48,365 bases of DNA from an uncultured Prevotella sp. (GTDB lineage: Bacteria; Bacteroidota; Bacteroidia; Bacteroidales; Bacteroidaceae). The number at the start of each line of letters is the position of its first letter. Positions within the stretch are counted from its first letter, which is position 1. Location of the stretch: NCBI GenBank assembly GCA_944319915.1, contig CALUEY010000012.1:1-48365 (forward strand), in the 5' to 3' direction. The position numbers were made by a program, and so were the translations under genes. The notes under the pieces were generated by a model. That model saw only the letters and a program-made list of their open reading frames with translations. It made no database searches and was not told the origin of the DNA. Shown piece after piece: positions 15,888 to 24,927 of this stretch.

Positions 15888-16904
15888 ATGACCACAAGAA
15901 GTGCCGCATCGCTCAAGGACATAGCCGCCAGGCTCGGCGTCAGCATAGCCACGGTGAGCCGCGCGCTGCAAGGCAACCCTGCCATAAGCAAGGCCACGCG
16001 CGAGAAAGTAGTGCAGGCCGCCCGCGACATGAACTACTCCAAGAACTTCATTGCCGACAGCCTGCGCAGCGGGCAGCTGCCGCTCATCGGCGTGATAGTG
16101 CCCCACGCCGTAACGCTGTTCTATTCGTCAATCCTCGACGGCATCGAGCAAGTGGCGGCGCAGGAGGGGTATGCCGTGATCAGCATGAACTCGCACGAGA
16201 GCTACGAGGAAGAGCGATGCAACGTGCAGAGCCTGCGCAACCTCCACGTGGCGGGCATAATAGCAAGCGTGACGCAAGAGACCGAAGACTTCGGCCACTT
16301 TCACTGCCTCGCAGACGAGAGCCTGCCAGTGGTGTTCGTAGCCCGCGACATACCCACGCCCGACTTCTCTTCAGTGACGGCCGACAGCGTTGAGGCGGCC
16401 TACAAGGCCACGTGCCACCTTGCCGCCCAGGGCTGCCGCAGGATAGCCATACTCTGCGGGCCCAGCCGCATGAAGATGGTGAAAGAACGCAAGCACGGAT
16501 ACATAGAAGCCCTGCACCACTGCCGCCTGCCCGTGAGCCCCGGCCTCGTGGCCTACACCGACATAAACACCGAGGCTGCCACCCGCGCAGCCATGCGCCT
16601 GCTCAGCCAGGAGGAGCGCCCCGACGCCATCCTCGCCCTCAACGACACTCTGCTTTTTGCCGCCATGAAGGCTGTAAAGGCCTGCCGCCTCGCCATGCCC
16701 GCCGACGTGGCTCTCATAGGATTCAGCGATGTGGAATACGCCGAATGCACCTCGCCCGCCCTTTCCACCATCGAAGACCAAAGCCTGCTCATGGGCGAGA
16801 CGGCCTGCCGCATACTGCTCAAGCACATCAACGGCCAGGCCAAGCCCATCCACAAGGTGATACCCACGATACAAAAGATACGCGAAAGCAGCAAGAAAGC
16901 CTAA
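15888..16904 (+). CDS. LacI-family transcriptional regulator
   Basis: A 338-residue repressor-type protein. The N-terminal helix-turn-helix and hinge (about 8-60) read SLKDIAARLGVSIATVSRAL then ISKATREKVVQAARDMNY, and the periplasmic-binding-like effector domain follows (LIGVIVPHAVTLFYSSILDGIEQVA, ILALNDTLLFAAMKAVK, ALIGFSDVEYAECTSPALSTI). I start at ATG 15888 because upstream codons lie in the preceding terminator. It lies next to the GH105, GH31 and GH3 genes and most likely controls them in response to a released sugar. No -7 box is visible between the terminator and the ATG. Confidence 0.92.
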   Translation: MTTRSAASLKDIAARLGVSIATVSRALQGNPAISKATREKVVQAARDMNYSKNFIADSLRSGQLPLIGVIVPHAVTLFYSSILDGIEQVAAQEGYAVISMNSHESYEEERCNVQSLRNLHVAGIIASVTQETEDFGHFHCLADESLPVVFVARDIPTPDFSSVTADSVEAAYKATCHLAAQGCRRIAILCGPSRMKMVKERKHGYIEALHHCRLPVSPGLVAYTDINTEAATRAAMRLLSQEERPDAILALNDTLLFAAMKAVKACRLAMPADVALIGFSDVEYAECTSPALSTIEDQSLLMGETACRILLKHINGQAKPIHKVIPTIQKIRESSKKA

Positions 16905-16936
16905 GAAGCTGTTCTAATAAAATCAAAACAGCTTCT
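16904..16936 (+). terminator. Hairpin at the LacI-gene stop
   Basis: A 10-bp stem (AGAAGCTGTT at 16904-16913 with 16927-16936) starts on the last base of the stop codon, just before the much longer bidirectional terminator. Confidence 0.5.
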
Positions 16937-16937
16937 G

Positions 16938-16984
16938 AAAAGCAAAAGGGTGAAAAGGCCAGGCCTTTTCACCCTTTTGCTTTT
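16938..16984. terminator. Bidirectional terminator between lacI-type gene and GH105
   Basis: A 23-bp perfect inverted repeat with a single central base (16938-16960 and 16962-16984). A-rich on one end and T-rich on the other, so it ends both converging transcripts. Confidence 0.95.
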
Positions 16985-16997
16985 TATACTGTTGCCT

Positions 16998-18164
16998 TTA
17001 CTTCATCCTCGTTATCTCGGCACCAGCCATAAGGAAAGCCCCGAGACCGTAGTCGTCGAAGTCCGGCTCGCGGTCGTAGGTAACGGGCTGCGCCTCCTTA
17101 GGCTCCTTGCCGGTGCCCTGCACATATCCCAGGAAGCCGTTGGGGTGGAGGCAGTCCTTCACCATTGCGTTCCACGCCTTGTAAATCACTGGCGCAAACT
17201 CCTTGGCGTCGAGCAGCCCATGGTTCACGCCGTATGCCATGCCGTAAGCAAACATTGCGGTTCCCGTAAGCTCCTTGCCGCCATAGTTCGACGGGTCATG
17301 CAGGCTCACGTTCCAAAATCCGTCCTCGCGCTGCAGCGGTTTCAGGGCCTTGCACATCGACACAAGCATGGTCTCATACTCCTTGCGGTGCTTCTCGTCG
17401 GGCGGCAGCAGTTCCAGCACCCGCGCCATGGCCATCACTATCCAGCCGTTTCCGCGCGACCAGTAGCAGTCCTCGCCGTTAGGCTCCTTGTATGGCGGGT
17501 CAAAGTCGGCGTCGCGCCACCACAGCGAGTCCTTGGGGTTATAAAGTCCGTTGTCGCCGTGCTTCGTCTTCGTGTACATATACATATCGTAGGCGCGGTC
17601 ATAGTAAGCCGTGTTTCCCGTAAGGTTGCCCATCTGTATGAATATCGGCATGGCCATCTGCACAGCGTCAATCCACGACCAGTCGTCAATCTTGCTTGAA
17701 GCCATCATCGTGTCGATGGCCGAGCGTATGGCCTTTATGTAGCGCTCGGGCTTCTTCGGGTCGAGCTGGTAGAGGTAGATGTAAGTCTGGCCGGCGCACA
17801 GGTTGTCGGCATTGCGCGGCAGCACGCCGTTCTTTGTGCCGCGCAGCCCCCAGTGGTGCTTCTCTCCCCACTCTATTGCATAGTCTATGTAGCGCTGCTG
17901 CGGGTCCACCTCATAAAGGTCCATCAGCCCCTCAAAGTAGCATCCGCGCGTCCATAGGTTGGCCTCGTAGTTCTTCTTGCGCGAGGGGTAAGGTATCACC
18001 TGGCCCGGGTCGCTCCACTTGTTCATGAAATAGTCGTTGGCCACGCGCATGGCCGTGATGACGCTCTTCTTCGACGGCTTGCTTTCGTTCGCCGCCCCGG
18101 CCGGCAACGCCGTCGCGAGCATCGCCACGCACAGGATTGGTGAGATTAGTTTCTTCAGCCTCAT
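16998..18164 (-). CDS. GH105/GH88-type unsaturated glycuronyl hydrolase
   Basis: A 388-residue exported protein with a signal peptide cleaved near ALPAGAA. It matches the YteR/GH105 (alpha/alpha)6-barrel family, which removes unsaturated galacturonic acid from lyase-generated rhamnogalacturonan fragments. Hallmarks are RNADNLCAGQTYIYLY, DWSWIDAVQMAMPIF and the strongly conserved YWSRGNGWIVMAMARVLE. Some family members act on other unsaturated uronides, so substrate is uncertain. It is divergent from the GH31 gene and converges on the LacI-type regulator. Confidence 0.88.
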   Translation of the reverse strand: MRLKKLISPILCVAMLATALPAGAANESKPSKKSVITAMRVANDYFMNKWSDPGQVIPYPSRKKNYEANLWTRGCYFEGLMDLYEVDPQQRYIDYAIEWGEKHHWGLRGTKNGVLPRNADNLCAGQTYIYLYQLDPKKPERYIKAIRSAIDTMMASSKIDDWSWIDAVQMAMPIFIQMGNLTGNTAYYDRAYDMYMYTKTKHGDNGLYNPKDSLWWRDADFDPPYKEPNGEDCYWSRGNGWIVMAMARVLELLPPDEKHRKEYETMLVSMCKALKPLQREDGFWNVSLHDPSNYGGKELTGTAMFAYGMAYGVNHGLLDAKEFAPVIYKAWNAMVKDCLHPNGFLGYVQGTGKEPKEAQPVTYDREPDFDDYGLGAFLMAGAEITRMK

Positions 18165-18304
18165 AACTGTTCGTTTAGTTCGTTAGATATAGTTAATGTT
18201 ATGTTTTCTCAATGCCGCCAGCCCGCCTTGGCGCCCCTTGCCGGCACAGCCCACAACGCTTGCATGGCCACGGGCGGAACCGCTATTGCGAGCCGCATTT
18301 TCTG

Positions 18305-18312
18305 CAAAAATA
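18305..18312 (-). promoter_or_regulatory. Candidate -7 box for the GH105 gene
   Basis: TATTTTTG on the minus strand, about 140 bases before the start codon; no clear -33 box. The 18165-18803 interval holds this, repeat array B and the GH31 promoter, and no gene I can support. Confidence 0.4.
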
Positions 18313-18454
18313 CTACTTTAATCCTGCATACGCGGGATATTGCGCTCGCTTTTAATTTTGTTTAACGATATTGCGGTGCATACGGCACCTTAATCATGTA
18401 AAAATATTTCATAGCCCCGCCAACATTAGATAACTCCTTGATATCCAAGGCGTT

Positions 18455-18543
18455 GCAAAACGATCCGTTTTAGATGCCAAAACAAGCCGTTTCTGCCTTC
18501 CAAAAGGGCCGTTTTGCGGGCTGGAAAGGGCCGTTTTGCACCG
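18455..18543. repeat. 22-bp-period repeat array B (four units)
   Basis: Four units, with the A-rich half-sites beginning near 18457, 18479, 18502 and 18524 (22-23 bases apart), each followed by CCGTTT or CCGTTTTGC. Typical unit: CAAAAGGGCCGTTTTGC. It lies between the divergent GH105 and GH31 promoters. Related to the arrays at 8335, 24041, 33287 and 47975. Confidence 0.75.
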
Positions 18544-18638
18544 CCGTTTGCACCGGCCAGGAGTTTTGTAAACAAAAATCATCTATCCATCGAGCAGTAA
18601 AAGCTCCGCCGCCGAGCTAAAAAACACTCCTGCACGCC

Positions 18639-18667
18639 TTTGGTTTGGGAAAAAATCAGTACCTTTG
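18639..18667 (+). promoter_or_regulatory. Bacteroidetes promoter for GH31-GH3
   Basis: TTTG at 18639-18642 and TACCTTTG at 18660-18667, 17 bases apart. Start codon 137 bases downstream of the -7 box, giving a leader of about 130 bases. Confidence 0.75.
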
Positions 18668-18803
18668 TAGTGGCTTAAAAGCATCAGGCCGCCCGCCCCC
18701 GGGCCTGCCCCAAGCCAACATGCAGCCACAAGGCTAACCCTACTACCGCAACCATCGCGCCGCCCTTACCCTAACGGCGCCACACATAGCAAACTGAAAC
18801 TAT

Positions 18804-21770
18804 ATGGAAAAAAGAAAAACATTGCTGGCCGGCCTGGCCCTGATGGGCGCGATATGCGCCGGGGCAGCCGCGCCAACGCGCCCGCCCCAGGGCATCACAA
18901 TCCCCATCGCAAGCACCTCGCCTACATCGGCAGGCACAGTAAGGCTGACCGTCATCACCGATGGCATCATACGCGTGGAGGCGGCCCCAGGCAGTCAACT
19001 GCCGCCCGGACGCAAGAGCCTCGCCATAGTTCCGCAGGAATGCACCGGGCAGTGCATCACCACCGAGCGCGGCGACACCGTAGACCTCACCACGCGCAAG
19101 CTGCGCATAAGCGTAAGCCGCAGCACCGGGGCCATAGTGTTCCGCGACAAACAGTCGGGCCGCGTGCTCCTGCGCGAGGCTGCAAGCGGCGGCAAGACGT
19201 TCACGAAATACGTGTCGCCGCAGACCACACTGCCCGATGGCTACCGCCCATCGGCCCCCGGCGAGGTGAACTGGGGCAAGGCGTCTGGATACAACAAGCT
19301 CTCCGAAGAGCAACGCACGGGCTACACTTGGCGCGCCCTCTTCGACAGCCCGGCCGACGAGGCTTTCTACGGCCTTGGCCAACACCAGGCCGAAGAGATG
19401 AACTACAAAGGGCGCAACGAGGAGCTTTACCAGTATAACACCAAGGTGTCGGTGCCGTTCGTGATGAGCACCAAGGGCTACGGCCTACTCTGGGACAGCT
19501 ACTCTTACTGCCGATGGGGCAACCCCAACGACTACAGGCAGCTGTGCCACGCCTTCGCGCTGCGCGACAAGCAGGGACAGCCCGGCGCACTAACAGGCAC
19601 CTACACCGACAAGAACGGGAAAACGCTCGTGCGCCGCGAGGACTCCATATACTTTGAGCACTCGGGCGTAATAGGCAACCTGCCCAAGGGTTTCAAGCTC
19701 GACGGCTCTTCCGTTACCTACGAAGGCACGATAGCCGCGCCGCAGTCGGCCACCTACCACTTCATCCTCTACTACGCCGGCTACGTAAAGGTGTTCCTCG
19801 GCGACAGCCTCGTGGTGCCTGAGCGGTGGCGCACGGCGTGGAACCCCAACTCGTTCAAGTTCACCATGCGCATGGAGAAGGGCCGCCCCATGCCCCTGCG
19901 CATAGAGTGGCAGCCCGACGGAGGCACATCGTACTGCGGACTCAGGGCAGCCACCCCGCAAACCGACGAGGAGCAAGGCCGCATCTCCATCTGGAGCGAG
20001 ATGGCCCCCGAGATGGATTACTACTTCATTGCCGGCAGCTCGATGGACAGCATCATCAGCGGCTACCGCCGCCTTACGGGCCGCGCACAGGTGATGCCCA
20101 AGTGGGCCATGGGCTTCTGGCAGAGCCGCGAACGCTACAAGACGCAGGCCGAGGTGCTCTCCACGCTGGCCGAATTCCGCCGCAGGCGCATACCCGTGGA
20201 CAACATAGTGCAAGACTGGAACTACTGGGAGGACGACCAGTGGGGCAGCCACCGCTTCGACCCCAAGCGCTACCCCGACCCGCAACTGATGCTCGACAGC
20301 ATCCACGCCATGCACGGGCGGTTCATGATTTCGGTGTGGCCAAAGTTCTACTGCAACACCGACAACTACAAGGCGCTCGACTCCCACGGCTGGATGTACC
20401 GCCGGGCGGTGGCCGACTCCATACGCGACTGGGTAGGCCCGGGCTACGTAGGCTCCTTCTACGATGCCTACTCGGCCGGCGCACGCAAGCTCTTCTGGCA
20501 GCAGATGGACGACAACCTCTACTCCAAATACGGCAAGGGCATCGATGCCTGGTGGATGGACGCCTCCGAGCCTAACGTGCGCGACTGCACGCCTATGCCT
20601 TACCGCAAGGCTCTCTGCGGCCCCACCGCGCTGGGAACGAGCGACGAGTACTTCAACGCTTACTCCATTGTGAACGCCGACGCCATCTACAACGGGCAAC
20701 GCTCCGTGGACCCCAACCGACGCGTGTTCCTGCTTACGCGCAGCGGCTTCGCCGGGCTGCAACGCTACAGCACGGCCACGTGGAGCGGCGACATAGGCAC
20801 ACGGTGGGAGGATATGCGCGCGCAGATGACGGCGGGCATCAACTTCTCCATGTCGGGCATACCATTCTGGGGCATGGACCAGGGAGGCTTCTGCGTGGAA
20901 AAAAGGTATGTGGCCGCGCAAAAACTGTTTGACAAGACAGGCCGCGAGAACGCCGACCTCGCCGAATGGCGCGAACTGCAGGCGCGATGGAACCAGTTTG
21001 GCTGCTTCATCCCGCTCTACCGCACCCACGGCCAGTGGCCTCTGCGCGAGGTGTGGAACATTGCTCCCGAGGGGCATCCGGCCTACGAGAGCATCACTTT
21101 CTACCACCGCCTGCGCTACCGGCTCATGCCTTACCTTTACTCCATGGCCGGATGGGTGTGGCTCAAGGACTATACCATGCTGCGCGGACTGGCCATGGAC
21201 TTCGCCGACGATGCCCGGGTGCTCGGCATCGGCGACCAGTGGATGTTCGGCCCGGCCCTCATGGCCTGCCCCGTGGGCAAGTACAAGGCGCGCTCGCGCG
21301 AGGTTTATTTTCCCCGCCAGTGCGGGTGGTACAACCTGTACAGCGGCCGCCACAACGCCGGAGGCCAACGCCTCACTGTCGACGCGCCATACGGGCGCAT
21401 ACCGGTGTTCGTCCGCGAGGGCGCAATACTGCCCTTCGGGCCGGCCATACAGTGGAGCGACGAGCGTCAGGCCGACTCCATCTGCCTGTACGTCTACGCC
21501 GGGGCCGACGGCAACTTTATGCTCTACGAGGACGAAGGCACCAACTACAATTACGAGAAAGGACACTACTCCACCATCGACATAAGCTATGACGACAGCG
21601 AGCGCAGCCTCACCATAGGCGCAAGGCGCGGCTCGTTCAGCGGCATGCCTGCCCGCCGCAGCTTCCGCGTAGTGCTCGTTACGCCCGGCAAACCGGTGGC
21701 GCTCAACCCCGACACCACCGAGGGCAAGTTCGTGGAATACAGCGGCAAGGAGGTTACAGTAAATTTATGA
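18804..21770 (+). CDS. GH31 alpha-glycosidase with PA14 insert (alpha-xylosidase-like)
   Basis: A 988-residue exported enzyme with a signal peptide (about 1-22). An N-terminal beta-sandwich is interrupted at about 280-390 by a PA14-like domain (TYHFILYYAGYVKVFLGDSL). The GH31 barrel follows, with nucleophile Asp586 in DAWWMDASEPN and acid/base Asp663 in WSGDIGTRWEDM. The PA14-in-GH31 plan is that of the Bacteroides ovatus xyloglucan alpha-xylosidase, so removal of alpha-1,6-xylose from xyloglucan oligosaccharides is the best guess. Starch-type alpha-glucosidase is less likely but not excluded. The GH3 gene follows 19 bases later. Confidence 0.9.
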   Translation: MEKRKTLLAGLALMGAICAGAAAPTRPPQGITIPIASTSPTSAGTVRLTVITDGIIRVEAAPGSQLPPGRKSLAIVPQECTGQCITTERGDTVDLTTRKLRISVSRSTGAIVFRDKQSGRVLLREAASGGKTFTKYVSPQTTLPDGYRPSAPGEVNWGKASGYNKLSEEQRTGYTWRALFDSPADEAFYGLGQHQAEEMNYKGRNEELYQYNTKVSVPFVMSTKGYGLLWDSYSYCRWGNPNDYRQLCHAFALRDKQGQPGALTGTYTDKNGKTLVRREDSIYFEHSGVIGNLPKGFKLDGSSVTYEGTIAAPQSATYHFILYYAGYVKVFLGDSLVVPERWRTAWNPNSFKFTMRMEKGRPMPLRIEWQPDGGTSYCGLRAATPQTDEEQGRISIWSEMAPEMDYYFIAGSSMDSIISGYRRLTGRAQVMPKWAMGFWQSRERYKTQAEVLSTLAEFRRRRIPVDNIVQDWNYWEDDQWGSHRFDPKRYPDPQLMLDSIHAMHGRFMISVWPKFYCNTDNYKALDSHGWMYRRAVADSIRDWVGPGYVGSFYDAYSAGARKLFWQQMDDNLYSKYGKGIDAWWMDASEPNVRDCTPMPYRKALCGPTALGTSDEYFNAYSIVNADAIYNGQRSVDPNRRVFLLTRSGFAGLQRYSTATWSGDIGTRWEDMRAQMTAGINFSMSGIPFWGMDQGGFCVEKRYVAAQKLFDKTGRENADLAEWRELQARWNQFGCFIPLYRTHGQWPLREVWNIAPEGHPAYESITFYHRLRYRLMPYLYSMAGWVWLKDYTMLRGLAMDFADDARVLGIGDQWMFGPALMACPVGKYKARSREVYFPRQCGWYNLYSGRHNAGGQRLTVDAPYGRIPVFVREGAILPFGPAIQWSDERQADSICLYVYAGADGNFMLYEDEGTNYNYEKGHYSTIDISYDDSERSLTIGARRGSFSGMPARRSFRVVLVTPGKPVALNPDTTEGKFVEYSGKEVTVNL

Positions 21771-21789
21771 ACAATCAAAACTACAAATA

Positions 21790-23988
21790 ATGAAACGCTT
21801 ATTCATACAGATCATCGCCGCTGCGGCCACGCTGCAGGCCGCGGCGCAAAGCGAAACACCCGTATACCTCGACCCTAACGCCCCGGTGGAGGAACGCGTG
21901 CAGGACGCGCTAAGCCGCATGACGCTCCACGAGAAAGTTCAAATACTCCACGCGCAGAGCAAGTTCTCATCGGCGGGAGTGCCGCGGTTAGGCATCCGCC
22001 AGCTCAACTATTCCGACGGGCCTCACGGAGTGCGCGAGGAAATTGAGTGGAACTCGTGGAGCCCCGCGCGCTGGACCAACGACTCGTGCGTGGCATTCCC
22101 GTCGCTGACGTGCCTCGCCGCCACCTGGAACCGCGACCTCTCCACCCTCTACGGCGATGCCGTGAGCGAGGAGTTTGCCTACCGGGGAAAGGACGTGATG
22201 CTCGGCCCTGGCACCACAATAGCCCGTATGCCGCTCAACGGACGGGCCTTTGAGTACATGGGCGAGGACCCTTACCTGGCCGGGGAGATGGCCGTACCCT
22301 ACATAAAGGCGGCGCAGGCCAACGGCGTGGCGTGCTGCCTGAAGCACTTTGCGCTGAACAACCAGGAGGTGGGGCGCATGACCGTGAACGTCAACGTTAG
22401 CGAGCGCGCCCTCAGGGAGATATACCTGCCGGCCTTCGAAAAGTGCGTAAAGGAGGGCGGCCTGTGGACCATCATGGGGTCGTACAACCGCTGGCTCGGC
22501 AAGCACTGCTGCCACAACGACTCCCTGCTCAACGGGATACTGAAGCGCGAGTGGGGCTTTGACGGAGCCGTGGTGAGCGACTGGGGCGGCACGCACGACA
22601 CGTGGGAGTCGGCCACGGGCGGGCTCGACATCGAGATGGGCACCGGCACCGATGGCAAGACCACCGACAAGGGCCTGGGCTACAACACGTACTACCTGGC
22701 CGACCCCTTCGAGCAGATGGTGCGCGAGGGCAAGGTGCCCATGGCGGTGCTCAACGACAAGGCTGCGCGCGTGCTCCGCACGATATTCCGCACAGCCATG
22801 AACCCTCGCAAGGTGATAGGCTCGCAGTGCTCCGAGGCCCACTACGAGGCTTGCCAAAGGATAGGCGAAGAGGGCATGGTGCTGCTGCGCAACGAGGGGG
22901 CAACGCTGCCGATAGACGCCGCCAAGTATGGCCACATACTCGTGGTGGGCGACAACGCCGTGCGCAACATGAGCGCCGGGGGAGGCTCTTCGGAGCTGAA
23001 GACCAAGCGCGACATATCGCCCCTTGAGGGCCTGCGCGCCGCCTTTGGCGACAAGGTAGACTTTGCCCGCGGCTACTACGCCGGGCGCGCGCTCTACGCC
23101 AAGGCCGACAAGCTCGACCCCGACTCGCTGCGCCGCCTGCGCGACGAGGCTCTTGAGAAAGCCAAGCAGGCCGACCTGATAATATTCATTGGCGGACTGA
23201 ACAAGAACGGGCATGAGGACTGCGAGAACTCCGACCGCAAGTCGTTCAGCCTCTCCTACGGGCAGAACGAGCTGATAGAGGCACTGGCCAAGGTGCAGAA
23301 GAACATCGTGGTGGTTACCTTCGGCGGAAACGCTTACGCCACGCCATGGATCAATGACGTGAAGGCCCTGATGCACTGCTGGTATCTCGGCTCAATGTCG
23401 GGCAAGACGCTGGCCGCCGCCCTCACCGGCGAGGTGAACCCGAGCGGCAAGCTGCCCGTTACCTTCGGAAAGCGGCAGCAGGACTATCCCTGCTTCCAAT
23501 ATGGCGAGGAGGGCTACCCCGGCGTTGGCGGGCAGGTATATTACAAGGAAGGCATATACGTGGGCTACCGGTGGTTCGGCACAAAGGGCGTGGAGCCGCA
23601 GTTCCCATTCGGCTTCGGCCTGAGCTACACCACCTTCAAGTATGGCAAGCCAAGGCTCTCGACCTCATCGCTCACGGCCGATGGCAAGCTTACGCTCACC
23701 GTAAGCGTAACCAACACCGGCAAGCGCGCAGGCAAGGAGACAGTGCAGCTATACATCGGCGACGAGAAAGCGAGCGTAGACAGGCCCCGCAAGGAGCTGA
23801 AAGGATTTGAGAAAGTGGAGCTGCAACCTGGCGAGACTAAGGATGTGAGCTTCGAAATAACGCCCGGAGCCCTGCAGTTCTGGTCGGACAAGACGCACTC
23901 GTGGACTGCCGAGCCGGGCCGCTTCAAGGCTTACGTATGCGCCAGCGAGACCGACGTGAGAGGCACGGCCACGTTCAGCCTCGACTAA
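21790..23988 (+). CDS. GH3 beta-glucosidase-type glycosidase
   Basis: A 732-residue exported enzyme (signal peptide ending near LQAAAQ). Domain order is GH3 barrel (about 30-330), GH3 C-terminal alpha/beta domain (about 375-590) and a fibronectin-III-like tail (about 640-730). The nucleophile is Asp264 in VVSDWGGTHD; substrate-pocket motifs CCLKHFALNNQE and SDGPHGVREE are intact. Together with the GH31 enzyme it fits stepwise xyloglucan oligosaccharide breakdown (glucose removal after xylose). Exact linkage is not determinable from sequence. Confidence 0.92.
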   Translation: MKRLFIQIIAAAATLQAAAQSETPVYLDPNAPVEERVQDALSRMTLHEKVQILHAQSKFSSAGVPRLGIRQLNYSDGPHGVREEIEWNSWSPARWTNDSCVAFPSLTCLAATWNRDLSTLYGDAVSEEFAYRGKDVMLGPGTTIARMPLNGRAFEYMGEDPYLAGEMAVPYIKAAQANGVACCLKHFALNNQEVGRMTVNVNVSERALREIYLPAFEKCVKEGGLWTIMGSYNRWLGKHCCHNDSLLNGILKREWGFDGAVVSDWGGTHDTWESATGGLDIEMGTGTDGKTTDKGLGYNTYYLADPFEQMVREGKVPMAVLNDKAARVLRTIFRTAMNPRKVIGSQCSEAHYEACQRIGEEGMVLLRNEGATLPIDAAKYGHILVVGDNAVRNMSAGGGSSELKTKRDISPLEGLRAAFGDKVDFARGYYAGRALYAKADKLDPDSLRRLRDEALEKAKQADLIIFIGGLNKNGHEDCENSDRKSFSLSYGQNELIEALAKVQKNIVVVTFGGNAYATPWINDVKALMHCWYLGSMSGKTLAAALTGEVNPSGKLPVTFGKRQQDYPCFQYGEEGYPGVGGQVYYKEGIYVGYRWFGTKGVEPQFPFGFGLSYTTFKYGKPRLSTSSLTADGKLTLTVSVTNTGKRAGKETVQLYIGDEKASVDRPRKELKGFEKVELQPGETKDVSFEITPGALQFWSDKTHSWTAEPGRFKAYVCASETDVRGTATFSLD

Positions 23989-24040
23989 GAAAAAGCCTTA
24001 CAAAAGCCCTGCGAAAAGCAGGTTTGTGCCGAACAGGGCT

Positions 24041-24128
24041 GCAAAACGGGCCGTTCGGCACCGCGAAACGGACTGTTCGACACCGCAAAACGGGCTGTTC
24101 TGCAATGCAGGACGGCCCGTTTTGCAAT
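24041..24128. repeat. 22-bp-period repeat array C (four units)
   Basis: Units start at 24041, 24063, 24085 and 24107, exactly 22 bases apart. Typical unit: GCAAAACGGGCCGTTCGGC. It lies between the GH3 stop and the tsaA promoter, and a degenerate unit may precede it from about 24018. Confidence 0.85.
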
Positions 24129-24226
24129 GTATTGAGATTCAGTATGTTACGCGGAATCATGCGTTTTATGAATTTGTTTTACAGAAATTGGGCGCCCACC
24201 CGCTACCGGCATCACCGGAAAATGAG

Positions 24227-24234
24227 TAACTTTG
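24227..24234 (+). promoter_or_regulatory. -7 box next to the tsaA start codon
   Basis: TAACTTTG ends only four bases before the ATG at 24239. If used, transcription would begin at or within a few bases of the start codon, making a leaderless mRNA. No -33 box is visible at the expected distance. Confidence 0.5.
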
Positions 24235-24238
24235 CATC

Positions 24239-24922
24239 ATGGAAATAAAACCGATAGCCCGCTTCCGCTCGCCGTTCACGTCGAAGTTTGGCATCCCGCG
24301 GCAGAGCGGCGTGGTGGAGGAGCTGCGCGGGCAGATTGTAATGGAGCCACCCTACAACAGCCCCGATGCCCTGCGCGGGCTTGACGGCTTCGACTATCTG
24401 TGGCTCATCTGGGGCTTCTCGGCCAACGTAGACGCCCCAAAGCACACCACCGTGCGCCCTCCGCGCCTCGGGGGAAACGAGCGTATGGGGGTGTTTGCCA
24501 CGCGCTCGCCGTTCCGACCAAACAACCTCGGACTGTCGTCGGCAAGGATAATCGGCATGGACACCTACGCAAAAGGTGGCCCTGTGATAACCGTGGCTGG
24601 CGCCGACCTCATGGACGGAACGCCCATCTACGACATAAAGCCCTACGTGGCGTTCACCGACAGCCACGCTGGGGCGCGCAGCGGCTTCGTCGACACGGAG
24701 CGCTGGAGCACACTTAAAGTGGTGGACGAAAGGAGTTTGCTCGCCGCCATGCCCGCCGGCGAGGCTGAGGCACTGACGAACACGCTGGCGCAAGACCCTC
24801 GGCCCCACTTCCACGACGACCCGGAGCGCACATACGGGATGCCCTTCGGCCAGTGGGAAGTGCGCTTCCGCGTAAGCGACGGCGCGCTGCTCATCGTTGG
24901 CTTGGAGGCCATGCGCCGGTGA
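24239..24922 (+). CDS. tsaA: tRNA N6-threonylcarbamoyladenosine methyltransferase TsaA/TrmO
   Basis: A 227-residue SAM-dependent enzyme of the TsaA (YaeB/TrmO) family, which methylates t6A37 in threonine tRNA. Visible family motifs include IARFRSPFTSKFGIPRQSG, LDGFDYLWLIW, GVFATRSPFRPNNLGLSSAR, the GADLMDGTPIYDIKPYV block and a C-terminal domain around RTYGMPFGQWEVRF. Length is normal. It converges on the DUF4230 gene with only five bases between the stops. Confidence 0.93.
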   Translation: MEIKPIARFRSPFTSKFGIPRQSGVVEELRGQIVMEPPYNSPDALRGLDGFDYLWLIWGFSANVDAPKHTTVRPPRLGGNERMGVFATRSPFRPNNLGLSSARIIGMDTYAKGGPVITVAGADLMDGTPIYDIKPYVAFTDSHAGARSGFVDTERWSTLKVVDERSLLAAMPAGEAEALTNTLAQDPRPHFHDDPERTYGMPFGQWEVRFRVSDGALLIVGLEAMRR

Positions 24923-24927
24923 ACGGC

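Noticed and set aside
19590-21566. Long minus-strand open frame opposite GH31
   Set aside because: Antisense shadow; composition is the mirror of GH31 codons and GH31 motifs are complete on the plus strand.
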